Under the pieces are notes generated by a model. The model was given only the letters and a program-made list of their open reading frames with translations, did no database searches and was not told the origin of the DNA. From Clostridiales bacterium (GTDB taxonomy: Bacteria > Bacillota > Clostridia > Oscillospirales > Oscillospiraceae), in contig JALEMS010000023.1 in assembly GCA_022768185.1 (NCBI GenBank), positions 41,711 to 105,710 on the forward strand: DNA of 64,000 nucleotides, read 5' to 3'. Position numbers and translations under genes: made by a program. This document shows, in pieces, positions 6,982 to 15,552 of this stretch (within the stretch, counting starts at the first letter, position 1; each line of letters starts with the position of its first letter).

Positions 6982-8967
6982 TCATTTTTGCGTTTCGGCT
7001 ATCAAAGCCGGGACGGCACGGAACGCACCTGCACAGCGGGCCGTCTGAAAAACGGAGGCGCAGCCGTCAAGCAGGACGGCTGCCCAGAGGGGCGCGGCGC
7101 CGAGCATCACGCCGGCCAGAATCAGCAGCTTTACCGCCAGCATCACCAGCAGGTTCAGCCCGACAGTCCGGTGCGTCCGACGCGCCAGCTCAATGGACAG
7201 CGGAACGCCGTACAGCGCATCCTGCATCAAAGCGATATCGGCATGCACATCGTCGTCTCCGTGGCCCAGCGTATTGAACGACACGCCGACGTCGGCGGCG
7301 GCGAGGGAATCGGCATCGCGCGCGCCCCAGCCGACGCACATCAGCGTACCGTCCTTCTGCGCACATCTCTGGCGCAGACGCCGGATTTGTTCCGGCTTGC
7401 CCTCAACGCGGCACTCGGCGACATATTCGGTAATACCGGCGGTTTTTGCGGTGCGGGCAGCTGCGTCGCGGCTGTCTCCGGTGAGCATAATGATTGAGCG
7501 AATGCCCAGCCCGCGCAATTCGCTGACCACGCCGGCGGCCTGCTCCTTGAGCGAATCGGACAGAATGATGCACCCGGCATATTGCCCGCCGAACGAGAGG
7601 TACACAGCCAGCTCGCCGGCAGACGAATCGTCCGGCACAACACCGTTTTCCATCAGAAATTCCCGGTTGCCGACACGGACCGGAATGCCGTCGATGACGG
7701 CCTGTGCGCCCCGGCCCGGAATCTCACTGAAATCCCGGATCAACTCGCGGCGGATGGGGCCGGCGTATGCCGCGCGTATGGCACGGGCGATGGGATGCGT
7801 CGAGCCGGCTTCCACATGTGCGGCAATCTGCAGGAGCATGTCCGAATCCAGACGCGGACTGATGACAGAGCAAACGCGGAACACGCCGGTTGTGAGCGTG
7901 CCGGTTTGATTGAAAACAACGGTTTCTGTCGCTGCAGCATCGTCGAGCACAGACGGCGAGGAGAACAGAACGCCCTGCCGAAGCGCAGTACACACTGCGG
8001 CATGATAAGCCAGACCGATCGTATCCAGCGCGGCTGGCGAAGCGGCGATGAGCAGCGGCAGCACACGCACGAGCGCTGCAGCAAACGAAACCTCTGCCGC
8101 AGCCGAGCCGATGACTGCGGCCAGCAGCGCGACTGTACACAGCACGGCCGAGGCCAGACGGAACAGGCGTGAGACGCCGGCCTCAACGCGGCCGCGCGTT
8201 TGCAGCGCCGCCCGGCCTGCCCAGAGTATACGTGCCGCCAGCGAGTCCTGCGCAGCAGCGGTGGCCGTGTATTCTACGGCGCTGCCCTGGTTGACACAGC
8301 CGGAGCAAACCGCGTCGCCCGGCGCAACCGATCGGGAGGCCTCCTGCCCGGCCAGTGCGGTCATGTCCACTGTGGTACGTCCGCGGCTGATGACGCCGTT
8401 GGTCGGAAACTGCACGCCGGGCGGAATGAGCACGGTGTCACCCGGGCAAATCTCTGCCGGAGAGACGTCCATCGGTTCACCGACCCGGAGAATGGAAACC
8501 GGCGCAGTGCTGATGCGCAGCCGACCGGAAAAGACTGCTTCCATCCGTCCGGCCGCATAGTTTGCAGCAAGGCCCGTCAGCCGGAAAAGCAGCATGGCGG
8601 CTGCGCCCGCTGCGCTTTGCCCGGTCAGAAACGCGGCGGCTGCCGCCGTACAGGTCAGCAGTTCAGGGGCGAACACGTCCCGTTCGGTCAGAGCGCGGAT
8701 GGCGCGCCAGAGCACATCGTAAGCTGCGGCAGCAGCAGGAAGAAGCATCAGCAGCCGGAAGATCGCCTGGTTGGCGCAGAACAGCAGCGTTCCGGCAAAC
8801 AGCAGCGTGGCTGCAATCAGGCGGACGGCAAGAACCGGCGTGACCGATTCCCACTCCCGCCGGGGACGGTGCTCCACACAGCCGAGCAGCCCGGCAAAGC
8901 AGGCGGAGGCAGCAGAGACTCGTGCAAAAATGCCAGAAGAGCGATTTTGATTTCTCTTTTTTGCCAT
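6982..8967 (-). CDS. P1B-type (heavy-metal) P-type ATPase homologue lacking catalytic residues; probable pseudoenzyme
   Basis: A 661-residue protein with the P1B ATPase layout: several membrane segments, an actuator domain, a large ATP-binding/phosphorylation loop and two C-terminal membrane helices. The loop keeps the HP motif (STHPIARAI) and TGD (MLTGDSRDAA). The essential residues are replaced. The phosphorylation motif DKTGTLT reads FNQTGTLT, with Asn353 (codon AAT, 7911-7909) for Asp. The membrane CPC motif is SPA (residues 310-312). The TGES loop reads AGQE. GDGxND reads GWGARD (Trp547). The frame is intact over 2 kb without stops, which argues against simple decay. It cannot form the aspartyl phosphate of a pumping cycle, so any function is probably structural or regulatory. 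It lies between aldolase and aminotransferase genes. Confidence 0.85.
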   Translation of the reverse strand: MAKKRNQNRSSGIFARVSAASACFAGLLGCVEHRPRREWESVTPVLAVRLIAATLLFAGTLLFCANQAIFRLLMLLPAAAAAYDVLWRAIRALTERDVFAPELLTCTAAAAAFLTGQSAAGAAAMLLFRLTGLAANYAAGRMEAVFSGRLRISTAPVSILRVGEPMDVSPAEICPGDTVLIPPGVQFPTNGVISRGRTTVDMTALAGQEASRSVAPGDAVCSGCVNQGSAVEYTATAAAQDSLAARILWAGRAALQTRGRVEAGVSRLFRLASAVLCTVALLAAVIGSAAAEVSFAAALVRVLPLLIAASPAALDTIGLAYHAAVCTALRQGVLFSSPSVLDDAAATETVVFNQTGTLTTGVFRVCSVISPRLDSDMLLQIAAHVEAGSTHPIARAIRAAYAGPIRRELIRDFSEIPGRGAQAVIDGIPVRVGNREFLMENGVVPDDSSAGELAVYLSFGGQYAGCIILSDSLKEQAAGVVSELRGLGIRSIIMLTGDSRDAAARTAKTAGITEYVAECRVEGKPEQIRRLRQRCAQKDGTLMCVGWGARDADSLAAADVGVSFNTLGHGDDDVHADIALMQDALYGVPLSIELARRTHRTVGLNLLVMLAVKLLILAGVMLGAAPLWAAVLLDGCASVFQTARCAGAFRAVPALIAETQK

Positions 8968-8997
8968 GGATCAGATCATCTCTGCGGCTGTGCCCGA

Positions 8998-9933
8998 TCA
9001 GGCCTTGCCGTCGCTGCCGAGCACGTTGACGATCTTGGCCTTGACCAGCTCGCGGATGTTGTCGCGTCCGGGTGTGAGATATTTGCGCGGGTCGAAGTCG
9101 GCCGGATGATGCGCCATATACTCGCGTACGCCGGCTGTCATGGCCAGGCGAAGATCGGAGTCGATGTTGATCTTACAGACCGCCATACGCGCAGCCTGGC
9201 GCAGCATGTCCTCGGGAATACCGATGGCATCCGCCAGCTGGCCGCCGTTGCAGTTGATGGTATCCACGTATTTGGGGATCACAGAGCTTGCGCCGTGCAG
9301 TACGATCGGGAAGCCGGGCAGACGGCGCTCCACCTCTTCAAGAATGTCAAAGCGCAGCTGCGGCTTCTGTCCGGGCTTAAACTTGAACGCGCCGTGGCTC
9401 GTACCGATGGCGATGGCCAGAGAGTCGACGCCCGTCCGGCTGACAAACTCCTCCACCTCCTCCGGACGGGTATAGCTCGAGTCCGCCTCGGAGACGTGTA
9501 CGGCGTCCTCAATGCCGGCCAGACGGCCCAGCTCGCCCTCAACGACGACGCCCTTGTCGTGCGCGTATTCCACGACGCGGCGCGTCAGCTCGATATTCTC
9601 CTCGAACGGATGCTTCGAGCCGTCGATCATGACGGAGGTGAAGCCGCCGTCAATGCAGGATTTGCAGATCTCAAAGCTGTCGCCGTGGTCAAGGTGCACG
9701 CAGATGGGCAGATCGGTGTCTTCCACAGCTGCCTCGATCAGCTTCATAAGATAGACATGCTTGGCATACTTGCGTGCGCCGGCGGAAACCTGCAGAATCA
9801 GCGGCGAGCGCACCTCTGCCGCCGCCTCGGTGATTCCCTGGATGATCTCCATATTATTGACGTTGAAGGCGCCGACAGCGTATCCGCCTTCATAGGCCTT
9901 GCGGAACATTTCGGTGGATGTTACGATGGGCAT
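8998..9933 (-). CDS. fba: Class II fructose-1,6-bisphosphate aldolase
   Basis: The start is ATG 9933 (MPIVTSTEMF) behind AAGGAG; a TTG three codons upstream is also possible. The 311-residue product shows class II aldolase signatures: VGAFNVNNMEIIQGI, the zinc-binding VHLDHGDSFE, GGFTSVMIDGSKHPFEENI, VEGELGRLAG and IGTSHGAFKF, then LHGASSV. It is a zinc-dependent glycolytic/gluconeogenic enzyme cleaving fructose-1,6-bisphosphate to DHAP and glyceraldehyde-3-phosphate. It lies back to back with the phosphofructokinase gene at 10143, so the 209-base gap holds divergent promoters for consecutive glycolytic steps. Confidence 0.95.
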   Translation of the reverse strand: MPIVTSTEMFRKAYEGGYAVGAFNVNNMEIIQGITEAAAEVRSPLILQVSAGARKYAKHVYLMKLIEAAVEDTDLPICVHLDHGDSFEICKSCIDGGFTSVMIDGSKHPFEENIELTRRVVEYAHDKGVVVEGELGRLAGIEDAVHVSEADSSYTRPEEVEEFVSRTGVDSLAIAIGTSHGAFKFKPGQKPQLRFDILEEVERRLPGFPIVLHGASSVIPKYVDTINCNGGQLADAIGIPEDMLRQAARMAVCKINIDSDLRLAMTAGVREYMAHHPADFDPRKYLTPGRDNIRELVKAKIVNVLGSDGKA

Positions 9934-10142
9934 TGACAACAACTCTCCTTCGTATTATGATTGGAATTAAGTATGCGAACCCGGAAGTTGAGGAAATATT
10001 AGCATAATTCCCGGCAAAATAAAAGGCTTTTTTGCGGCTTTCCGCAATAGTCTGCACCAAACAGCCGTTTTGCTGCACAACGCCGGCCCGCAGCTTCATT
10101 ATATCACATTGTGCCTATTTGTATATAGCTGGGAGGAAAAAC

Positions 10143-11384
10143 ATGGCAAACGTTTTAAAAGGCGCGTGCATTTTCGGCCAATCCGGCGGTCCGACCGCTG
10201 TCATCAACGCAAGTGCGTACGGCGTCTTCCGTACGGCGCTTGACCGGCCTGAGATCACGCGGGTGCTCGGTGCGAAAAACGGCATTACCGGCGTGCTGCA
10301 TGACCGGATGTACGATATGGGCGAGGAGGACGCGCAGGAGCTGAACCGTCTGCTGTACACGCCCGCGGCCGAGCTTGGCAGTTGCCGCTATAAGCTGGCG
10401 GACCCGGAGACGGATGACAGCGATTACCGCCGCCTGCTGGAAATCTTCCGCAAATATGATGTGCGCTATTTTTTCTATAACGGCGGCAACGATTCGATGG
10501 ACACCTGTGCCAAAATCAGCCGCTATATGCAGAAGGCCGGCTATGAATGCCGCGTGATGGGTGTGCCCAAAACGATCGACAACGATCTGTGGGGCTGTGA
10601 CCATTGCCCCGGATACGGCAGCGCCGCCAAATACATCACCGTCTCCTGCATGGAGGTGGCCAAGGACACCAGCGTGTACGATACCGGCATGGTCACCGTC
10701 ATTGAGATCATGGGCCGCCATGCCGGCTGGCTTGCCGGCGCGGCAGGGCTGGCCACAAAATTCGGTTCCGGACCGGATCTCATCTACCTGCCTGAGGTAG
10801 ACTTCGATATGGAACGGTTTCTGGCGGACGTCGACCGCGTTTATGCCGAGAAGAAGAAGGTCTTCGTCGCCGTCTCCGAGGGCATCCGCTATGCCGACGG
10901 CACCTTTGTCTCTGCCCGCGGCCCCAGCCTGGCCGACGGCTTCGGTCACGTGCAGCTCGGCGGTTTGGCCACGACGCTGGCACACACTGTCAAGGCACAC
11001 AACGGTGCAAAGGTACGCGGAATTGAGTTGAGCCTGCTGCAGCGCGCGGCGGCTCATCTTGCTTCGCAGACAGACATCGACGAAGCGTTTCTTGTTGGCA
11101 AGACCGCTGTGGAGTGCGCCGTCGCCGGCGAAACCGATAAAATGGTCGGCCTTGTGCGCGAGACAAACGGCGGCGCATACCGCTGTACTACAGAGCTGGT
11201 TCCGCTCAGCAATGTCGCAAATCAGGAGCGCAAGGTGCCGCGCAGCTGGATCAACGAAGCCGGCAACCAGGTGACGGATGCGTTTATCGACTATGTCCTG
11301 CCTCTGATCCAGGGCGAGCCGAAGCTGCCGCTGGAATGCTCGCTGCCGCGCTATGCCCGGCTGAAGAAGGTTTTTGCAAAATAA
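10143..11384 (+). CDS. Phosphofructokinase, pyrophosphate-dependent type
   Basis: The start is ATG 10143 behind GGGAGGAAAAAC. The 413-residue product is a PfkA-superfamily kinase with FGQSGGPTAVINASAYG, NGGNDSMDT and GVPKTIDNDLWG. Two positions that distinguish phosphoryl donors are PPi-type: Asp117 (GGND rather than the ATP-type GGDG) and Lys143 (PKTIDND rather than PGTIDND). The catalytic Asp146 is present. The expected reaction is reversible phosphorylation of fructose-6-phosphate by pyrophosphate. The length suits the long PPi-PFK clade. A terminator follows at 11395, so the gene is probably monocistronic. Donor specificity is inferred from these residues and not measured. Confidence 0.88.
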   Translation: MANVLKGACIFGQSGGPTAVINASAYGVFRTALDRPEITRVLGAKNGITGVLHDRMYDMGEEDAQELNRLLYTPAAELGSCRYKLADPETDDSDYRRLLEIFRKYDVRYFFYNGGNDSMDTCAKISRYMQKAGYECRVMGVPKTIDNDLWGCDHCPGYGSAAKYITVSCMEVAKDTSVYDTGMVTVIEIMGRHAGWLAGAAGLATKFGSGPDLIYLPEVDFDMERFLADVDRVYAEKKKVFVAVSEGIRYADGTFVSARGPSLADGFGHVQLGGLATTLAHTVKAHNGAKVRGIELSLLQRAAAHLASQTDIDEAFLVGKTAVECAVAGETDKMVGLVRETNGGAYRCTTELVPLSNVANQERKVPRSWINEAGNQVTDAFIDYVLPLIQGEPKLPLECSLPRYARLKKVFAK

Positions 11385-11394
11385 TGCACTTGTA

Positions 11395-11436
11395 CAGAGA
11401 GCGCTGTTTGTCCGGACGGCGCTCTCTGCTGTATTT
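11395..11436 (+). terminator. Intrinsic terminator after the phosphofructokinase gene
   Basis: A ten-base stem CAGAGAGCGC/GCGCTCTCTG (11395-11404 and 11419-11428) is followed by a T-rich run. Confidence 0.8.
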
Positions 11437-11562
11437 TTATTGCCGTCGGAAGCTGCGATTGACAAGCGCGTCGGTTGACCTTATCATAGACGGGCGGCCG
11501 CGCGGGTGCGCCGTGCAGCCATCCATCATGCGGCAGAGCCGCCGGAAAGGACGTCGTCGGGC

Positions 11563-12660
11563 TTGGAACAGACACCGGTCAGAACGGAACGGAATATGGG
11601 GATCGAGGCGCTGCGCATCGTATCCATGTTTATGATCGTCGTGCTGCATGTGCTGGGGCCGGGCGGCGTGCTGAGCGCCGTGCCCGTGCTCTCGGTACGC
11701 TATCAGGCAGCGTGGCTGGTGGAGATTGCCTGCTATTGTGCTGTGGACTGCTATGCGCTCATCAGCGGGTATGTTGGGCGGCGCTCGCGCTTTCGCTGCA
11801 GCCGTCTGGCCCAGTTGTGGCTGCAGATGATATTTTATACCGTGCTCATTACAGCGGCCTTCGCCGTGCTTCAGCCGGGCAGCATTACCGGACTCAACTG
11901 GCGCAGCGCGGCGCTGCCGGTCATGACGCAACAATACTGGTATCTTTCCGCATATTTCGGACTGTTTTTCCTGCTTCCGGTTTTCAATACCGCGCTGACA
12001 CATCTGAACAAGCGCAGCCTTGCTCTGCTGGGCGCGGCGATTTTCTGCGTTTATTCCCTGCTCCCCTGTCTGCTGCAGTCCGACCCCTTTTATCTGCGCA
12101 GCGGGTACTGCATGCTGTGGCTGTGTCTGCTGTACGTGCTGGGCGGTGTGCTTGCCGAGTGCGGTGCAGCCGGGCGTATCCGAACACGCACGGCGCTGCT
12201 CGGCTTCTGTGCGGCAGTGCTGCTGACATGGGGCAGCAAGCTCGTCCCGGAATACCTTGCGCTGTGCCGCACAGGCGAGACCGGCGTGAGCGACCTGCTC
12301 GTCAGCTACACTTCGCCGACCGTGCTGGCAGCGGCTCTGCTTCTTCTGCTGCTGTTTGCACAGTTGCGCGTTTCAACGACCGGCAGGCGCATCCTTGCAC
12401 GGATCGCGCCGGCCGCGCTGGGCGTGTATATCATCCATGTCCACCCTCTGGTGTTCACCCGATGCATTGAGGGGCGCTTTGCCGGCCTGGCCGCTGCTCC
12501 GGCCGCGCTGCTGCTGCCGGAGGCGCTGGGCGCAGCGCTTGTGATTTATCTGGCGTGTACGGCCGCAGAGCTGCTGCGTGCGCGCATTTTTCTCTGGCTG
12601 AAGGTATCTGAACGGCTGCAGGCGCTGGAACAACGTATGCGGCAGAAAATCGGCCTCTGA
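11563..12660 (+). CDS. Acyltransferase 3 family membrane protein
   Basis: An integral membrane protein of about 365 residues. After a short cytoplasmic head it has IEALRIVSMFMIVVLHVLG, the classic first helix of acyltransferase-3 proteins with the conserved His, then ISGY and about ten membrane segments, ending with a basic cytoplasmic tail. Members O-acetylate surface polysaccharides or related glycans. The start is uncertain: TTG 11563 has AAAGGA upstream and is preferred, while ATG 11596 begins just before the first helix and lacks a good site. It is followed by a strong bidirectional terminator. The acceptor is unknown. Confidence 0.85.
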   Translation: MEQTPVRTERNMGIEALRIVSMFMIVVLHVLGPGGVLSAVPVLSVRYQAAWLVEIACYCAVDCYALISGYVGRRSRFRCSRLAQLWLQMIFYTVLITAAFAVLQPGSITGLNWRSAALPVMTQQYWYLSAYFGLFFLLPVFNTALTHLNKRSLALLGAAIFCVYSLLPCLLQSDPFYLRSGYCMLWLCLLYVLGGVLAECGAAGRIRTRTALLGFCAAVLLTWGSKLVPEYLALCRTGETGVSDLLVSYTSPTVLAAALLLLLLFAQLRVSTTGRRILARIAPAALGVYIIHVHPLVFTRCIEGRFAGLAAAPAALLLPEALGAALVIYLACTAAELLRARIFLWLKVSERLQALEQRMRQKIGL

Positions 12661-12689
12661 GGAAAAGACGGGAAATAACAAAAAAACCA

Positions 12690-12724
12690 AAGGCCTTCCG
12701 GAACAGCGCCGGAAGGCCTTTTGA
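12690..12724. terminator. Bidirectional intrinsic terminator
   Basis: A perfect 12-base stem AAGGCCTTCCGG/CCGGAAGGCCTT has A-rich sequence on the left and T-rich sequence on the right. It lies between the convergent acyltransferase and Fur-family genes. Confidence 0.88.
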
Positions 12725-12742
12725 TTTCATCTGACGATATGC

Positions 12743-13168
12743 TCAGTAGGGACAGCAGGTGATGCGCTTTTCCCGGCGGACACATGCCGCACATACGCCG
12801 GAAAATGTCAGACGGTGCGTCTGCACACGGCATCCGCCAAGCATCTTTTCCACACGGGGATAGACCACGCCGGGGGCAAGGTCAGGCAGCTCCACGTTTT
12901 CAATTCGGCCGCATGTGCTGCAAATGAAATGGCTGTGCGGTTCCGTACGCGCATCATAGCGCTCGTGTCCGTCAACGGTACCGACACAGACAATCTGGCC
13001 GCTTTGGAGAAAATAGGACAAGTTCCGGTAAACTGTGCCCAGGCTGAGATCCGGCCAGACCGGCTTGAGCGCCGCGTACAGCATCTCCGCTGAGGGATGT
13101 GCTTCAGATGCCAGAATGGCCTCAAAAACAGCCTGCCGTTTTTTACTGTTTCGCGTTGAATTTGACAT
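12743..13168 (-). CDS. Fur-family metalloregulator (PerR/Fur-like)
   Basis: A 141-residue protein beginning MSNSTRNSKKRQAV behind AAGGTGAAAT. It has the winged-helix domain (HPSAEMLYAALKPVWPDLSLGTVYRNLS), the metal-binding HERYDARTEPHSHFIC segment, and structural zinc pairs CSTCG and CAAC. The DAR and HSH arrangement resembles PerR, but Fur and Zur cannot be excluded. It probably represses iron or peroxide-stress genes in a metal-dependent way. A perfect AT-rich palindrome 13 bases upstream (13182-13200) suggests autoregulation. No peroxide-defence or iron-uptake gene is adjacent. Confidence 0.92.
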   Translation of the reverse strand: MSNSTRNSKKRQAVFEAILASEAHPSAEMLYAALKPVWPDLSLGTVYRNLSYFLQSGQIVCVGTVDGHERYDARTEPHSHFICSTCGRIENVELPDLAPGVVYPRVEKMLGGCRVQTHRLTFSGVCAACVRREKRITCCPY

Positions 13169-13181
13169 ATTTCACCTTAAT

Positions 13182-13200
13182 AATAATAATTCTTATTATT
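13182..13200. promoter_or_regulatory. Fur/PerR-box-like operator
   Basis: AATAATAA-TTC-TTATTATT is a perfect 8-3-8 inverted repeat just upstream of the Fur-family start codon. Size, AT content and position fit an autoregulatory Fur-family box. Confidence 0.65.
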
Positions 13201-13301
13201 GATAAGATAAAAATACCACGAAACCAGGTATTTGTAAAGCAAAAATCGAGCGTTTTGCAGAAATCTGCTTTCACAAATGTCAAAACAACACCGGAATCAC
13301 A

Positions 13302-13730
13302 CTAAAGCCGCCTGAAGTTGGATGAAATTTCGCTGAGCGCCTCTGCCGCCTCCATATCGCAGCCGGAACGCCGCGCCAGATCGCACAGCGACAGCATCCC
13401 GACCAGCTGCTGTTCTTTCACGACCGGCAGACGCCGCACCTGATGGTCCGCCATCTTTCGCGCAGCATCCTCAACGGAGTCGTCCGGTGAAACGCTCACC
13501 ACTCCCCTGCTCATGATCTCACGGATCCTTGTTTCCCCCGGGTCCATATCTGCGGCAATGCAACGAATCACAATGTCACGGTCGGTGATGATGCCGCGCA
13601 GACGTCCGCTGTCGTCACAAACGGGCAGCGCGCCGATGTTATTGCGCTGCAGTTGCCGGGCGGCAGCAGAAACCGGCTCATCTGGATGGATGGAGATGAC
13701 GCTGCTGCTCATCAGCTCATGTGTCTTCAT
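13302..13730 (-). CDS. CBS-domain pair protein
   Basis: A 142-residue cytoplasmic protein made almost entirely of two CBS domains: residues 1-60 (MSSSVISIHPDEPVSAAARQ ... GIITDRDIVIR) and 70-128 (MSRGVVSVSPDDSVEDAARK ... GMLSLCDLARR). Such modules bind adenine nucleotides and act as small regulatory proteins; stand-alone versions are common in Clostridia. The partner is not evident. It lies between spoIIP and the Fur-family gene on the minus strand. Its start is preceded by GAGGTCACCTAC, an acceptable ribosome site. Confidence 0.9.
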   Translation of the reverse strand: MKTHELMSSSVISIHPDEPVSAAARQLQRNNIGALPVCDDSGRLRGIITDRDIVIRCIAADMDPGETRIREIMSRGVVSVSPDDSVEDAARKMADHQVRRLPVVKEQQLVGMLSLCDLARRSGCDMEAAEALSEISSNFRRL

Positions 13731-13786
13731 GTAGGTGACCTCCTCGCATGTGGTGATGCGGGGATTATTTCCAATCGCCCGGTCGG

Positions 13787-14836
13787 TTATACCTGCGGCT
13801 CAACCAATGCTTCCAGCGCAGGCCCCACCGCGTCGGCAAACATGCCGACCGCTGTCAGCGCCTCCTGCAGCGTGTTACCTGCCGAGCCGACCTCCAGAAT
13901 CATGGAGCCGGTCGTCAGATGTTGGTTGTAGCGCTCGCTGACCACGCTGACGGGACGCACCAGCGTTGGATATTTCCGGACAGCTGCTGACTGCAGATAC
14001 AGAGCCAGCTTCAGGTTTTCCTGCCACTTCGGATGATACAGGCCGCTGGCATCCGTGCCGACCAGCAGCATCACCTGTGAAGCACAGACGCCGCCGGCCT
14101 CTGCCACGGTTTTGTAAATGACGTCTCCGCTGCCCAGTGCGTCGCGGTGCAGGTCGATCACCACTGCGATGCTTGGATACTGCGACAAATACTGCGAGAC
14201 AGCTTCGCCCGAACGTGTGTAGGAGCCGGTGTAGCTGGGATAATCGTAAACGTTCCGGTCGTGCAGGACCTGCAGGCCGTAGCTCTCCAGCCGCGCAGCC
14301 AGCTCGTCACCAACACGGACAACATTGAAGTGGAGATCCTCCGTTCGATAGCTGTCGGACGCTTCGTAGCGATCGCTTCCGGTTGGGGTGTAGGCTTCGC
14401 TGGAGTGTGTGTGCAGGATCAGTATTTGAGGCTGGCCCGCAGTCAGACGCTGCGGCACCCCTTCGCTGAGCAGCTTCGGGATGTCGATGGCATAGGGCGT
14501 GGCATTTTTAATGGACAAGCCGCTGGCGATTGTTGTTTCCAGTATCTCTGTTCCGGATTCCTCTGTCGAATCAACACGATTATTATTTAAAATTGTATCT
14601 TCTGTGTTGGAAACGGCCTGTGAGGCTGCCCCTGTATGGTCGGCGGCAAACTCGGGAACCGGCTCATAGCTCCGCTCTCCATCCTGTTCTGCCTGCGCGG
14701 CCGATGCGGATATCGTTACGGGCCGCCGTAGCTGTGTACCCTGCGTCAGCGACCGGAACGTATCGCTTTCGGCTGCGAACAGGCCAAGACGAAGGCCAAG
14801 CAGTAGCGCGGCGATGGCAGCAATGCGCTTTTTCAT
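13787..14836 (-). CDS. spoIIP: Stage II sporulation protein P (engulfment peptidoglycan hydrolase)
   Basis: The start is ATG 14836 behind CAGGAGGCGGAAGG. The 349-residue product has an N-terminal membrane anchor (RIAAIAALLLGLRLGLFAA), a low-complexity linker to about residue 120, and the SpoIIP amidase/endopeptidase domain: ILILHTHSSEAYTP (zinc His), YPSIAVVIDLHRDALGS and SMILEVGSAGNT (Glu). It is made in the mother cell and works with SpoIID and SpoIIM during engulfment. The spoIID gene is also in this window at 43355. The frame ends 57 bases upstream of the CBS gene. Confidence 0.95.
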   Translation of the reverse strand: MKKRIAAIAALLLGLRLGLFAAESDTFRSLTQGTQLRRPVTISASAAQAEQDGERSYEPVPEFAADHTGAASQAVSNTEDTILNNNRVDSTEESGTEILETTIASGLSIKNATPYAIDIPKLLSEGVPQRLTAGQPQILILHTHSSEAYTPTGSDRYEASDSYRTEDLHFNVVRVGDELAARLESYGLQVLHDRNVYDYPSYTGSYTRSGEAVSQYLSQYPSIAVVIDLHRDALGSGDVIYKTVAEAGGVCASQVMLLVGTDASGLYHPKWQENLKLALYLQSAAVRKYPTLVRPVSVVSERYNQHLTTGSMILEVGSAGNTLQEALTAVGMFADAVGPALEALVEPQV

Positions 14837-14991
14837 CCTTCCGCCTCCTGTCTGCGCTGAAAATGCTCTATGGGGATTTCTATGCGCCGTGCACGCCTGA
14901 AATACAAGATTTATTTTACATTTTCTGCCGACTGCGTTATAATGGCAGTCGGAAAATCTGCCGGCTTCCGGCAATCATCACGGAGGAGATT

Positions 14992-15246
14992 ATGCTTTAT
15001 CATTATCAGCCCAGGGGCGTCTGCGCCAGAGAGATCGAAATCGATATGGATCAGGATGTGATTCGCGGCGTCCGCTTTTTCGGCGGCTGCAGCGGCAACC
15101 TGCAGGGCATTGGCCGCCTGCTGGAAGGCATGACGGCATCCGACGCCATCCGCCGTCTGCGCGGTATCCGATGCGGCGCAAAGCAGACGTCCTGCCCCGA
15201 TCAGCTGGCCCATGCGCTGGAAGAAATCACGGCAAAAAAAGATTAA
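14992..15246 (+). CDS. TSCPD domain-containing protein (TIGR03905-like)
   Basis: The start is ATG 14992 behind CGGAGGAGATT. This 84-residue protein carries the TSCPD signature (CGAKQTSCPDQLAHAL) after FGGCSGNLQGIGRLLEGM. The domain also occurs at the C-terminus of vitamin B12-dependent ribonucleotide reductases; the stand-alone form is typical of Clostridia. Its cysteines suggest metal or redox chemistry, but the function is unproven. It is divergent from spoIIP, with 155 bases between the starts. Confidence 0.88.
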   Translation: MLYHYQPRGVCAREIEIDMDQDVIRGVRFFGGCSGNLQGIGRLLEGMTASDAIRRLRGIRCGAKQTSCPDQLAHALEEITAKKD

Positions 15247-15552
15247 CATAATTCAATTTTATCTGAAACCAGACTGTCATTTTGCATCAGCGGGCGACAG
15301 AAAAAGCGTCAAAATCCCTTTTTTCGGCATATTGACAAATCTATATATTGTGTCATACTCATAAAATACTTGTTCAAACCACATACATGGTGTGTTTTTG
15401 TTGAAGCGTGATAAAATGACGTTTTGACCTTTATGCAAAACGCACATTGCACAGGCTATTACAAATAGGTTATAATATTCCTTGCAGTAAAGAGTTAAAC
15501 GCCACCAATCAGCCAATTGCTGCATACGAAAAACGTTTGAACAGGAGCGATT
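15247..15552. other. 306-base AT-rich promoter region before the SleB-like gene
   Basis: No coding sequence is convincing here. Two sigma-A-like promoters face right: TTGACA at 15332 with CATACT 16 bases later, and TTGCAC at 15447 with TATAAT at 15471 after 18 bases. The first would give a leader of about 190 bases or a small RNA. An imperfect inverted repeat lies at about 15370-15410. Confidence 0.55.
15447..15476 (+). promoter_or_regulatory. Sigma-A-like promoter upstream of the SleB-like gene
   Basis: TTGCAC (15447-15452) and TATAAT (15471-15476) are separated by 18 bases, about 77 bases before the start codon. A sporulation-sigma promoter would have been expected, so its use in vivo is open. 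Confidence 0.5.

Noticed and set aside
5770..7497. 575-codon open frame on the plus strand
   Set aside because: It runs antisense across the aminotransferase gene, the intergenic promoter and the ATPase-like gene and has no recognisable domain.
6982..8967. Calling the ATPase-like gene a working heavy-metal exporter
   Set aside because: The phosphorylation Asp, the membrane metal motif and the GDGxND Asp are all replaced.
8200..9936. 578-codon open frame on the plus strand
   Set aside because: Antisense to the ATPase-like and aldolase genes; the composition is a GC-driven artefact.
15277..15525. 82-codon open frame in the gap before the SleB-like gene
   Set aside because: It covers two plus-strand promoters, lacks a ribosome site and has no family resemblance.
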